NCBI GenBank assembly: GCA_025966135.1
Contig: JAOPVP010000046.1
Coordinates: 62,001 to 126,000 of the forward strand
Length of the DNA: 64,000 nucleotides
Direction: 5' to 3'
Origin: Frankiales bacterium
Lineage (GTDB): Bacteria > Actinomycetota > Actinomycetes > Mycobacteriales > SCTD01
Shown one piece after another: positions 51,899-59,911 of the stretch. A program made the position numbers and the translations under genes. Numbering within the stretch: position 1 is the first letter of the stretch; every line of letters starts with the position of its first letter. The notes beneath the pieces were generated by a model. The model was not told the DNA's origin. It saw only the letters and a program-made list of their open reading frames with translations, and did no database searches.

Positions 51899-52650
51899 GC
51901 GGGTGCCACCTCCTTGTCGCGCAGGTTCTTCGGGTCGAGGACCTCCCGCATCAGCCGGAGCTCGGTGTCGGTCGGCAGTCGCGACTGCACCACGTCGTCG
52001 ACGTGCAACGGGAATCCGGTAGCGCTCTGCACGTCCTCGACCGTGACGCCGGGGTGCACGGAGACCAGCCGCATCGAGCGCTCGGGACCGCGCAGGTCGA
52101 GCACCGCCAGGTCCGTGACGACACGGCGGATGTCCACGAAGGGGCCGCCGTCCTTGTCCGTGCCGACGCCACTGACCATGTCGACCCTCTCCACGAACAC
52201 CCGTGGTGAGTGCCTCGGCACCCAGTACGACGTGGCGTGGTTGGCGGTGTTGCCCGGCGCCCCACGGACCCCCAGGAGCTGGTTGGTCGGCTTCTCGAAC
52301 GGCCCGATGCAGCTGATGTTCTGGTTGCCGAACCGGTCGAGCTGCGACGCGCCCATCATCACGTGCCGTCGTCCGCTCCAGACCAGGTCGAAGACGGACC
52401 GGTAGGGGATCCACGCCTCGACGGTCGCCGGGGGCCGGCCACCCAGCTTCCACGGACCGGCGACGAACGACGCCTCACCGTCCGACAGCAGCAGGTCAGG
52501 CTCGAAAGTCTCACGCGCGAGCCGCGCTCCCAGGGATGGGACGAGGGCCATCGGGCTGGCCAGGATCTCGCCGTCCCCGCGCCACGCCTCGGCGCACGCG
52601 ATCGCGCAGATCTCGGCCCGCGAGATGCTCCGATCCGTCGCGATGGTCAT
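51895..52650 (-). CDS. ipdB: IpdB, beta subunit of COCHEA-CoA hydrolase
   Basis: A 251-residue CoA-transferase-fold protein. DGEASFVAGPWKLGGRPPAT, the block RRHVMMGASQLDRFGNQNIS and VHPGVTVEDVQSATGFPLHV are family blocks. With IpdA it forms the heteromeric hydrolase that opens the last ring (ring D) by retro-Claisen cleavage of COCHEA-CoA to a linear diacid CoA ester. As known for IpdB, no thioester-forming Glu of a true CoA-transferase is seen. The ATG overlaps ipdA by 4 bp. Confidence 0.93.
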   Translation of the reverse strand: MTIATDRSISRAEICAIACAEAWRGDGEILASPMALVPSLGARLARETFEPDLLLSDGEASFVAGPWKLGGRPPATVEAWIPYRSVFDLVWSGRRHVMMGASQLDRFGNQNISCIGPFEKPTNQLLGVRGAPGNTANHATSYWVPRHSPRVFVERVDMVSGVGTDKDGGPFVDIRRVVTDLAVLDLRGPERSMRLVSVHPGVTVEDVQSATGFPLHVDDVVQSRLPTDTELRLMREVLDPKNLRDKEVAPA

Positions 52651-53510
52651 GCTGACACCGCCCTCTTCTCCTCGCGCCACGCCTTCACTGCCTGCTGGTA
52701 CGACGCTTCGTCGCCCGACAGGAAGCGCGCGCTGAAAGCGGCCCAGGCGTCGGGGTCCTTCGCCGCCGTGACGTACTCCTTCTGAAAGGCCTCGTCGCGG
52801 TCGTAGTCCGGGACGCAGGAGGTGAAGTGCGCTCCGTTGGGGGACTCGACGACGCCGTGCACCATCCAGCGCGCGATCCGCGTGCGGGTCAGCTCGCCCA
52901 GCTCGCCGGTCGGCACGATGCGCTCGCAGGAGACGTAGGCCCGGGTTGCGGCCTGGCAGAACAGGTCGTCGAAGTACAGGTCGGGCCCGTGGAAGGCGGC
53001 GTTGCCGCGTGCGTCCGCCACGTTGAGGTGCACCAGGGCCGCGTCCAGGTGCAGCGCCGGGACGGCCAGCAGCTCTTCGTCGCCGTACGGGCTCTTGACG
53101 GTCTTGAGGTCGGGGTTGACGCGCATCACGTCGGAGCCCAGGCCCGCCCGGGTGGGCAGGAACGGCAGGCGCGCGGCGGCAGCGTAGAGGGCCCACTGGA
53201 CCATGCCCTCGTCCCACTCGGTGGCCTCGATCGCGCCCGCCTTGCGGGCGGCCTGGAAGTGCGGCTCCAGCGGGATCGAGTCGAGGGACACGAAGCCGTA
53301 GACCAGGCGCTTCACCTTGCGGGCCGCACAGAGCAGGCCGACGTCGGGTCCGCCGTACGACACGATCGTGAGGTCTGTCACGTCAGAGCGCAGGATCGCG
53401 CGTACCAGGGACATCGGCTTGCGCCGCGAACCCCAGCCGCCGATGCCGATGGTCATGCCGGACTGGAGTTCGGCGACCACCTGCTCCTCGGTCATCCGCT
53501 TGTCGGCCAT
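52647..53510 (-). CDS. ipdA: IpdA, alpha subunit of COCHEA-CoA hydrolase
   Basis: A 287-residue class I CoA-transferase-fold protein. It begins MADKRMTEEQVVAELQSG, then GGWGSRRKPMSLVRAILRSD, and AIEATEWDEGMVQWALYAAA with Glu98 and Glu101, one of which is likely equivalent to the catalytic Glu105 of mycobacterial IpdA. HLDAALVHLNVADARGNAAF is the C-terminal family block. It pairs with IpdB. It lies directly behind the small acyl-CoA dehydrogenase subunit (no gap) and belongs to the operon from the 56451 KstR2 box. Confidence 0.93.
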   Translation of the reverse strand: MADKRMTEEQVVAELQSGMTIGIGGWGSRRKPMSLVRAILRSDVTDLTIVSYGGPDVGLLCAARKVKRLVYGFVSLDSIPLEPHFQAARKAGAIEATEWDEGMVQWALYAAAARLPFLPTRAGLGSDVMRVNPDLKTVKSPYGDEELLAVPALHLDAALVHLNVADARGNAAFHGPDLYFDDLFCQAATRAYVSCERIVPTGELGELTRTRIARWMVHGVVESPNGAHFTSCVPDYDRDEAFQKEYVTAAKDPDAWAAFSARFLSGDEASYQQAVKAWREEKRAVSA

Positions 53511-54437
53511 CTACTGCCCTGCTCTCTGGAAAGCCAGCCGGCGAAGGGTCCTGCTGTCGCCGTGCATGAGGGACGTGGTCCACGCCCGCTTGAAGTACAG
53601 GTGCGCGTCGTGCTCCCAGGTGAAGCCGATGCCGCCGTGCAGCTGGATGCTCTCGCCTGCCACCCGGACGAACGCGTCGGCGGTCACCGCCTTGGCCAGA
53701 GGGGCGGCGACGGGCAGGTCGGCCTCCGGCGAGGCGGACACCGCGCGCGCGGCATACCAGGCGCTGGACGTGGCCGCCTCAACGGCGACTGTCAGATCAG
53801 CGACTCGGTGTCGCAACGCCTGGAACGAGCCGAGCGGACGGCCGAACTGCTCGCGGACCCGAAGGTGCTCGACGGTCAGCTCGACGACCCGCTGGGCGGC
53901 GCCGACGGATTCCGATGCCAGGGCCACATACTGCAGGTTCCTGGCGTGCGAGCTGGTTCCGAGGCGCTGGCCCGGTCGGGTGAGGTCGACGCGCGCTTGC
54001 GGACGGGTTCGGTCCATCGGCTCCAGCGGTTCGGCGGTGAAGTCCTCGACGACGAGCAGGTCGTCACCGTCGGCGAGCAGCAGGATCGAGGCGCCGGCGC
54101 CGTCGACGACCTGGTCGAGCCGTCCGTCGAGCGCGAGCGCTGCCGTGATCGAGCCGTCCGCAAGTCCCGGCGCATACGTCGTGTCGCCGAGCTGGTGCAG
54201 GGCGGCGGCCGCCACGACCGACGAGAGGTAGGGGGCCCGGAGGAGGACCCGGCCGGTCTCCTCGAGCACCGCGCAGACGTAGGAGAACGGCATGCCCTCC
54301 GACGGCAGCGACATCAGACCCATCTCGGCCGTGAGGCGCTTCCACACCGAGGGGTCGTCGTGGAGCTGGGCCCGCACCGGCGCATGCGTGGTGAGGAGGC
54401 CGCGAACGGCGGAGCGGAGGTCGTCGAGGTCGCTCAC
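53511..54437 (-). CDS. acyl-CoA dehydrogenase, small subunit (steroid type)
   Basis: A 308-residue short acyl-CoA dehydrogenase. It has HLRVREQFGRPLGSFQALRH and LHGGIGFTWEHDAHLYFKRA; the N-terminal part is weakly conserved and the beta domain short. GTG 54437, in a GTGA overlap with the large subunit, is preferred over the longer start at 54461. It is the partner of 54434-55573. It resembles the light chains FadE33/FadE28 of heterotetrameric enzymes acting on steroid-derived CoA esters. Confidence 0.85.
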   Translation of the reverse strand: MSDLDDLRSAVRGLLTTHAPVRAQLHDDPSVWKRLTAEMGLMSLPSEGMPFSYVCAVLEETGRVLLRAPYLSSVVAAAALHQLGDTTYAPGLADGSITAALALDGRLDQVVDGAGASILLLADGDDLLVVEDFTAEPLEPMDRTRPQARVDLTRPGQRLGTSSHARNLQYVALASESVGAAQRVVELTVEHLRVREQFGRPLGSFQALRHRVADLTVAVEAATSSAWYAARAVSASPEADLPVAAPLAKAVTADAFVRVAGESIQLHGGIGFTWEHDAHLYFKRAWTTSLMHGDSRTLRRLAFQRAGQ

Positions 54438-55573
54438 GGACGGTCCTTGGGCAGTTTCCAATGCCGCTCGGCGATGACGTTGCGCTGCACCTCACTGCTG
54501 CCGCCGTAGATGGTGTCGGAGCGGGTGAACAGGAAGAGGTTCTGCAACGGTGACAGGCCCTCTGGGGAGACCAGCGTCGATGGGGGACCCGCCACGGCCA
54601 TGGCCAGCTCGCCGAGCTTCTGGTGCCATGGGGCCCAGAGCAGCTTGTTGACGTTGGCTTCGACGCCGGTGCTCGAGGAGGCGTCGCTGTCCAGGGTGCG
54701 CAGCGCCTGGTGCTTGAGCACCTGCAGGCCGGCCCACGTGTCGACCAGCCGCTCCTCGAAGGCCTCGAAGGTCCCGTTCGACCGGGCCAGCGCGAGAACC
54801 TCGTCGTACTCGCGGGTGAAGCCGACCTGCTGCCCGAGAGTGGAGATACCGCGCTCGAAGGCGAGCAGTCCCATGGCCACCCGCCACCCGTCGCCAGGCT
54901 CGCCCACGACGTTCTCGGCGGGGGTGACCGCGTCGTCGAAGAACACCTCGTTGAACTCCGACGTCCCCGTCAGCTGGACGATCGGCCGCACCTCGACGCC
55001 GGGCTGGTCCATCGGGACGAGCAGGAACGACAGCCCTCGGTGTCGCACGGAACCAGGATCGGTTCGGGCGATGACGAAGCACCAGTCGGCGAGGTGCGCG
55101 AGCGAGGTCCAGACCTTCTGGCCGCTGACGTGCCAGGCGCCAGCGCGGAGCTCGGCACGCGTGCGGACCGCGGCGAGGTCGGAACCAGCGCCTGGCTCGG
55201 AGTACCCCTGGCACCACAGCTCGGTGCCGGCGAGGATGCCGGGCAGGAACCGGTCCTTGTGCTCCTGGGTGCCGAACGCGATGATCGTCGGGCCGGCGAG
55301 CTGCTCGCCCATGTGGCCGATGCGGGCCGGGCCTCCCGCCTTGGCGTACTCCTCGTGGAAGGTGACCTGGTCCTCGATCGAGGCCCCACGGCCGCCTACG
55401 TCGGTAGGCCAGCCGAGACCGATCCAGCCGCCGCGACCGAGTTCCTGCTCCCAGGCTGTCCGCAGCTCGACGTGCTCGTGTTCGCGGCCGGGACCGCCGG
55501 TGCCAACGAGTGGAGCGAACTCACCGACGAGGTGCTCGGCAAGCCAGGTCCGGACTTCCTTGCGAAAGGTCAT
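54434..55573 (-). CDS. acyl-CoA dehydrogenase, large subunit (FadE30/31-like)
   Basis: A 379-residue acyl-CoA dehydrogenase. GLGWPTDVGGRGASIEDQVT lies near the N-terminus, the FAD block is WCQGYSEPGAGSDLAAVRTR, then SGQKVWTSLAHLADWCFVIA. The C-terminal end is IYGGSSEVQRNVIAERHWKL. Length suits FadE30 (385) or FadE31 (377); the overlapping small subunit favours a heteromer. It would introduce the double bond in the propionate or acid side chain of a HIP-derived CoA ester before hydration. ATGA overlap with the SDR upstream. Confidence 0.86.
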   Translation of the reverse strand: MTFRKEVRTWLAEHLVGEFAPLVGTGGPGREHEHVELRTAWEQELGRGGWIGLGWPTDVGGRGASIEDQVTFHEEYAKAGGPARIGHMGEQLAGPTIIAFGTQEHKDRFLPGILAGTELWCQGYSEPGAGSDLAAVRTRAELRAGAWHVSGQKVWTSLAHLADWCFVIARTDPGSVRHRGLSFLLVPMDQPGVEVRPIVQLTGTSEFNEVFFDDAVTPAENVVGEPGDGWRVAMGLLAFERGISTLGQQVGFTREYDEVLALARSNGTFEAFEERLVDTWAGLQVLKHQALRTLDSDASSSTGVEANVNKLLWAPWHQKLGELAMAVAGPPSTLVSPEGLSPLQNLFLFTRSDTIYGGSSEVQRNVIAERHWKLPKDRP

Positions 55574-56439
55574 GCGCCGTAGACAGGCACCGGAGGCGGT
55601 GCCTTCTCCAGCAGACGTCGTACGGCGGGGCCGACCTCCTCGACCGGCCACTGGGCGCCCCGGTCCTCCCGGGGTCCGTGCTGCCAGCCGTCGGCGGGGC
55701 TGATGATCCCGGCCTCGACCTCGAAGACCCGGCCGGTGATGTCGCAGTCGGCACTGGCGAGCCACACCACCAGGGGGGAGACGTTCTCCGGCGCCATCGG
55801 GTCGAAGCCGCTCTCCGGCTTGGCCATCGTCTGCGCGAAGACCACCTCGGTCATCGGTGTACGCGCCGCAGGCGCGATGGCGTTGAGCTTGACCGCGAAG
55901 CGCGACATCTCCACCGCGGCGACCTGCGTCAGGGCGACCACGCCCGCCTTGGCGGCGCTGTAGTTGCCCTGACCGACACTTCCCATCAGTCCGGCCCCGG
56001 AGGAGGTGTTGACGACGCGGGCCTCCCGGGGGGTGCCGGCCTTCGACTGGTCCCTCCAGTACGCCGCAGCGTGCCGCATCGGCACGAAGTGGCCCTTGAG
56101 ATCGACCTGCAGCACGAGGTCCCACTCCTGCTCGGACATGTTCACGAGCATCCGGTCGCGAACCAGACCCGCGTTGTTGACCAGGGCGTCGAGCTGTCCG
56201 TAGGCCTCGACGGCGGTACGCACGAGCTCCGCGCCGTAGGACCAGTCCGACACGTCGCCCAGCGAGGCCACGGCCGAGCCACCGGCGTCGCGAACCTCGG
56301 CGGCGACGTCTTCGGCGGCTGATCCGACGTCGTTGACGACCACGCGCGCCCCCTGGGCGCCGAAGGCGAGCGCGTGCGCCCGCCCGATTCCCTGGCCCGC
56401 GCCGGTCACGATGACGACGCGTCCTTCACTCATGCTCAC
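55570..56439 (-). CDS. SDR, Rv3548c-like, first gene of the ipd operon
   Basis: A 289-residue SDR. The cofactor loop is TGAGQGIG, then NNAG, and NTSSGAGLMGSVGQGNYSAA leading to the Tyr-Lys pair. The AAYWRDQSKAGTPREARVVN insertion is shared with 411-1298. It resembles Rv3548c of the mycobacterial KstR2 regulon. It likely acts as a 3-hydroxyacyl-CoA dehydrogenase on a ring C/D fragment. The start is 11 bp from the KstR2 box, so the transcript may be leaderless. A second in-frame ATG six bases on is possible. Confidence 0.85.
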   Translation of the reverse strand: MSMSEGRVVIVTGAGQGIGRAHALAFGAQGARVVVNDVGSAAEDVAAEVRDAGGSAVASLGDVSDWSYGAELVRTAVEAYGQLDALVNNAGLVRDRMLVNMSEQEWDLVLQVDLKGHFVPMRHAAAYWRDQSKAGTPREARVVNTSSGAGLMGSVGQGNYSAAKAGVVALTQVAAVEMSRFAVKLNAIAPAARTPMTEVVFAQTMAKPESGFDPMAPENVSPLVVWLASADCDITGRVFEVEAGIISPADGWQHGPREDRGAQWPVEEVGPAVRRLLEKAPPPVPVYGA

Positions 56440-56450
56440 GGCGCCAACCT

Positions 56451-56464
56451 AGCAAGCGCTTGGT
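56451..56464. promoter_or_regulatory. KstR2 operator, divergent promoter
   Basis: AGCAAGCGCTTGGT matches ANCAAGNNCTTGNT at every defined position. It is 11 bp from the SDR start (ipd operon, minus) and 21 bp from ATG 56486 of the FadE29-like gene (plus). Confidence 0.92.
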
Positions 56465-56485
56465 CGCTCGGCTACCGTGCGGGTC

Positions 56486-57649
56486 ATGCAGCACATGGAG
56501 CTGACCGACGAGCAGGTGGCCCTTCAGCAGGAGCTGCGCGCGTACTTCGCGCGGATGCTCACCCCCGAGGTGCGGCGCGACCTCGGCGGGGAGGGCGACA
56601 ACCCACCGCTCTGGCGCGAGCTCGTCAGGCAGCTGGGCAGCGACGGCTGGCTCGGCCTCGGCTGGCCGACCGAGTACGGCGGTGGTGGGGCAGGGCCCTT
56701 CGAGCAGCTGATCTTGTTCACCGAGGTGCAGCGCGCTGGTGCGCCCTTCCCCTTCGTGACCGTCAATACCGTAGGTCCGACCATCATGGCTTTCGGTACG
56801 CAGGAGCAGAAGGAGCGCTACCTGCCGGGCATCCTGCGCGGTGAGGAGGTCTGGGCCATCGGCTACACCGAGCCTGGTTCGGGCACCGACCTCGCGTCGC
56901 TGCGCACCAAGGCGGTGCGGGAGGGCGACGAGTGGATCGTCGACGGCAACAAGGTCTACACCTCCGGCGCCGGGCACTCCGACTTCATCTGGCTCGCCGT
57001 GCGTACGAACTCCGAAGTCCCCAAGCATCAGGGCATCTCGATCCTCGTTGTGCCGACGAACGTCCCGGGGTTCTCGTGGACCCCACTGCACACGGTCGGC
57101 GGCAACACGACGTCGACCACCTTCTACGACTGCGTGCGGGTGCCGCTCGACAGCGTCATCGGTGAGGTTGACGCGGGCTGGCGCCTGCTCACCTCCCAGC
57201 TCAACCATGAACGAGTCGGTCTCGCCGCCTTCAGCGGCCGCACCGAGGCCCTCTGGGACGCCGTACGCGACTGGTGCGTGGAGGAGGGGATCGCTGACGA
57301 CCCGTTGGTGCAGGCCGACCTCGCGCGAACCTACGCGCAGGTCGAGGCGATGCGACTGCTGAACTGGCAGCTGACCGGCACGGTGGCTGGTAAGTCCGTG
57401 AGCATCGCGGATGCCAGTGCCGCCAAGGTGTTCGGCACCGAGACGCATGCCGCGGTCTGCCGGACCCTGTTCGGCCTCGTGGGATCGGCGGGGGCGCGTC
57501 GGCAGGGCTCGCGCGGCGCGGTGCTCGACGGGCGCGTCGAGGTGCTCACCCGGGGCGCGATCGTCAACACCTTCGGAGGAGGGGTCAACGAGGTGCTCCG
57601 CGACTTGATCTGCACGACGGGCCTGGGCATGCCGCGGGGCACCCGGTGA
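56486..57649 (+). CDS. acyl-CoA dehydrogenase large subunit, FadE29 (ChsE2)-like
   Basis: A 387-residue acyl-CoA dehydrogenase, the length of mycobacterial FadE29. Blocks such as DGWLGLGWPTEYGGGGAGPF, AIGYTEPGSGTDLASLRTKA and FGGGVNEVLRDLICTTGLGM follow FadE29 closely. FadE29 with FadE28 (ChsE2-ChsE1) desaturates the three-carbon steroid side chain. Starts at 56477 (GTG), 56486 (ATG) and 56495 (ATG) are possible. The upstream operator is of KstR2 type, unlike the KstR-controlled igr operon, so the substrate may differ from ChsE1-E2. GTGA overlap with its partner. Confidence 0.86.
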   Translation: MQHMELTDEQVALQQELRAYFARMLTPEVRRDLGGEGDNPPLWRELVRQLGSDGWLGLGWPTEYGGGGAGPFEQLILFTEVQRAGAPFPFVTVNTVGPTIMAFGTQEQKERYLPGILRGEEVWAIGYTEPGSGTDLASLRTKAVREGDEWIVDGNKVYTSGAGHSDFIWLAVRTNSEVPKHQGISILVVPTNVPGFSWTPLHTVGGNTTSTTFYDCVRVPLDSVIGEVDAGWRLLTSQLNHERVGLAAFSGRTEALWDAVRDWCVEEGIADDPLVQADLARTYAQVEAMRLLNWQLTGTVAGKSVSIADASAAKVFGTETHAAVCRTLFGLVGSAGARRQGSRGAVLDGRVEVLTRGAIVNTFGGGVNEVLRDLICTTGLGMPRGTR

Positions 57650-58647
57650 ACGGCGACCAGGAGGCCCTCGTCGGCCTCGCCGCCGACATCTTCCGGGGCC
57701 GCACCGCCAACGAGCAGCTCGCCAAGGTCGAGGCGTCGGTGGCGCGCACTGACGACGACCTGTGGCGTGAGCTGGCCGACGCCGGCCTGCTGGGCCTGGC
57801 CGTCGCCGAGGAGCACGGCGGCGCCGGCCTCGGGCTGACCGAGCTGTGCCTGCTGCTCGAGCAGCAGGGCAGGTTCGTCGCCCCGGTGCCGCTCTGGGAG
57901 ACGACGGTCGCGGCCCTTGCCATCGGCCGGGGCACCGCGTCTCAGCAAGCGACCTGGCTCCCGAAGGTCGTCTCCGGTACGGCCAAGCTCTCGCTCGCCC
58001 TGGCCCTCAGCGGACCGCAGCCGATCAGCTGGGACGGTGCGGCTCTGCAGGGGACGGCGCTCGTCCCGGGGGCGTCGCATGCCGTCGTCGTGGTGACCGA
58101 CCACGGCGTCTTTCTGACTGAGACGCCTGCCGGCGAGCCGGTCGTGACCACGAACCACACGCTCGCCTTCGACGTCGACCTCGGGGGCGTCCACGCGGAG
58201 CCGCTCGACGTCGACCCCGGGTGGCTGCTGGACGTCGCACGGCTCGGGCTCGCGGCCCAACAACTGGGTGTGGCGGATGCGGGAGTCCGGGAGGCGGCCC
58301 AGCACCTCACCGGCCGCGAGCAGTTCGGCCGGCCGCTGGCGACCTTCCAGGCGACGTCGCAACAACTCGGCGACGCCTACTGCGACGTGCAGGCGATGCG
58401 CGCCACGCTGTGGCAGGCGGTCTGGGCACTCCAGAACGGCGCTGCCAGCAAGGAGGTGGGCGTCGCGACGTGGTGGGCGACCGACGCTGCCGAACGCATC
58501 CAGCACACCGTGCAGCACCTGCACGGCGGGCTCGGCGCAGACACGACGTACCCCGTCCACCGTCGCTTGCTCTGGACGATGCGGGCCGGGGCCCTTCTCG
58601 GCGGTCCGAGCCGGCAGCTGGCCCGGCTCGGCCAGACCCTGGTCTGA
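57646..58647 (+). CDS. acyl-CoA dehydrogenase small subunit, FadE28 (ChsE1)-like
   Basis: A 333-residue acyl-CoA dehydrogenase light subunit. It shows GLLGLAVAEEHGGAGLGLTE, LTGREQFGRPLATFQATSQQ and the end VQHLHGGLGADTTYPVHRRL, as in FadE28 (339). It starts at a GTG overlapping the large subunit. It likely forms the alpha2beta2 enzyme with 56486-57649. Its tail resembles that of the truncated gene at the left edge of the window, so two such pairs probably exist in the island. Confidence 0.86.
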   Translation: MNGDQEALVGLAADIFRGRTANEQLAKVEASVARTDDDLWRELADAGLLGLAVAEEHGGAGLGLTELCLLLEQQGRFVAPVPLWETTVAALAIGRGTASQQATWLPKVVSGTAKLSLALALSGPQPISWDGAALQGTALVPGASHAVVVVTDHGVFLTETPAGEPVVTTNHTLAFDVDLGGVHAEPLDVDPGWLLDVARLGLAAQQLGVADAGVREAAQHLTGREQFGRPLATFQATSQQLGDAYCDVQAMRATLWQAVWALQNGAASKEVGVATWWATDAAERIQHTVQHLHGGLGADTTYPVHRRLLWTMRAGALLGGPSRQLARLGQTLV

Positions 58648-59372
58648 TGGCTCGCGTCGCGCTCGTAGCCGGTGGTACCGGGGGCATCGGTGCCGAGATC
58701 GTGCGTGTGCTGACCACACGTGGCACGGAGGTCGTCTTCACCTTTCGGAGCAACAGCGCCGCCGCGGACCGGCTGGCTGAGGAGACCGGGGCGACCGGGG
58801 TCCAGGTCGACCTCACGGACCCTGCCTCCACGGCGGCGGTCGTGCATGCCCTGCAGGAGCTGCACGCCCTGGTCTATGCGTCTGGCCCACACGTCCCCAT
58901 GAAGCACCTCAGCACGATCACGCCCCAGGAGATGCTGCACCAGCTGACCACGGATAGTGCAGCCTTCTTCAACCTCGTCCAGCCCGCGTTGCCGGCCTTG
59001 CGCGCGAGCCAGGGAAGTGTGGTCGCCGTGACGACTGCGGCCACCGCGCGCTTCGCCGTACGCGATGGCTTGTCGTCCGTGCCGAAGGCTGCTGTCGAGG
59101 CGGCCGTACGAGCGCTGGCGAAGGAGGAGGGCCGGTTCGGCGTGCGGGTCAACGCCGTCGGACCCGGCATGCTCAGTGACGGGATGGTCGAGCGGCTGAT
59201 CGCCAGTGGTGACCTCGACGCTCGCGACCTGGAGGCGGCCCGCGGCAACATCCCGCTGCGCACGTTCGGCACGGCCCGGGACGTGGCGGAGGCGGTCTGG
59301 TTCCTGACCTCCGAGGCGGCGGGCTACATCAGCGGGCAGAAGCTCGACGTCGACGGTGGCTACAGCGCCTGA
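58647..59372 (+). CDS. SDR-fold protein lacking the catalytic Tyr
   Basis: A 241-residue SDR-fold protein. The cofactor loop is AGGTGGIG and the C-terminal ISGQKLDVDGGYSA is normal. But NNAG is replaced by YASG, and the YxxxK motif reads SSVPK, so Ser stands where the catalytic Tyr should be. It overlaps the acyl-CoA dehydrogenase stop by one base (TGATG). It could be a non-catalytic partner, an enoyl-reductase-like variant using a different acid, or an enzyme in decay. The frame is intact. Third gene of the 56451 plus-strand operon. Confidence 0.8.
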   Translation: MARVALVAGGTGGIGAEIVRVLTTRGTEVVFTFRSNSAAADRLAEETGATGVQVDLTDPASTAAVVHALQELHALVYASGPHVPMKHLSTITPQEMLHQLTTDSAAFFNLVQPALPALRASQGSVVAVTTAATARFAVRDGLSSVPKAAVEAAVRALAKEEGRFGVRVNAVGPGMLSDGMVERLIASGDLDARDLEAARGNIPLRTFGTARDVAEAVWFLTSEAAGYISGQKLDVDGGYSA

Positions 59373-59412
59373 ACTAGTTGCGTACCGAATACATCTGTGT
59401 GAAAGTCGCTGC

Positions 59413-59898
59413 ATGAACGACGCGCTGCTGAGCGAGCTCGTGGGGACGCTGAACGACCTCTACCGCTTGTCCGGATCCCCTCGGGTGCACGCCGACACCG
59501 TCCGCTCGACCGGCGTCGCCATCACCCAGACCGGCCTGCGGTTCCTGTCGCTCATCCAGGACTCACCGCGGATCTCCGCCAGTGACCTCGCAGCCTCGCT
59601 CGACGTCAGCCAGCCGACGGCCAGCAGGGTGCTCCAGAGCCTGGAGAACGACGAGTACGTCGTGCGGCACCAGAGCGACCGCGACGGACGCGTCTCCCAC
59701 TACGTCACCACCGCCAAGGGCCGCAAGGCTCTGGCCAAGGTCCACCGCTACCACGTGGACCGGTTGGCGTTCGCCCTCAGTGACACCGAGCCGGCACACC
59801 GCAAAGCGATCGCGCGGGCAGTGACAGAGCTCGTCGAGCGACTTCACACCGCCGCGCAGGGCAAGGCCGTACCTGTCAAGGAACGCCGCAGCGCATGA
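59413..59898 (+). CDS. MarR-family regulator upstream of kshA
   Basis: A 161-residue MarR protein. The winged helix is ASDLAASLDVSQPTASRVLQ with the wing RHQSDRDGRVSHYVTT. The N- and C-terminal helices form the dimer domain. It starts at ATG 59413 with a 40-bp leader after the SDR and ends 13 bp before kshA, which has GAGGAG in that gap. The three genes (marR, kshA, small Cys gene) plus kshB read as one operon. No KstR box lies in front, so this regulator may set 9alpha-hydroxylase expression. Ligand unknown. Confidence 0.87.
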   Translation: MNDALLSELVGTLNDLYRLSGSPRVHADTVRSTGVAITQTGLRFLSLIQDSPRISASDLAASLDVSQPTASRVLQSLENDEYVVRHQSDRDGRVSHYVTTAKGRKALAKVHRYHVDRLAFALSDTEPAHRKAIARAVTELVERLHTAAQGKAVPVKERRSA

Positions 59899-59911
59899 CG
59901 AGGAGACAGCG

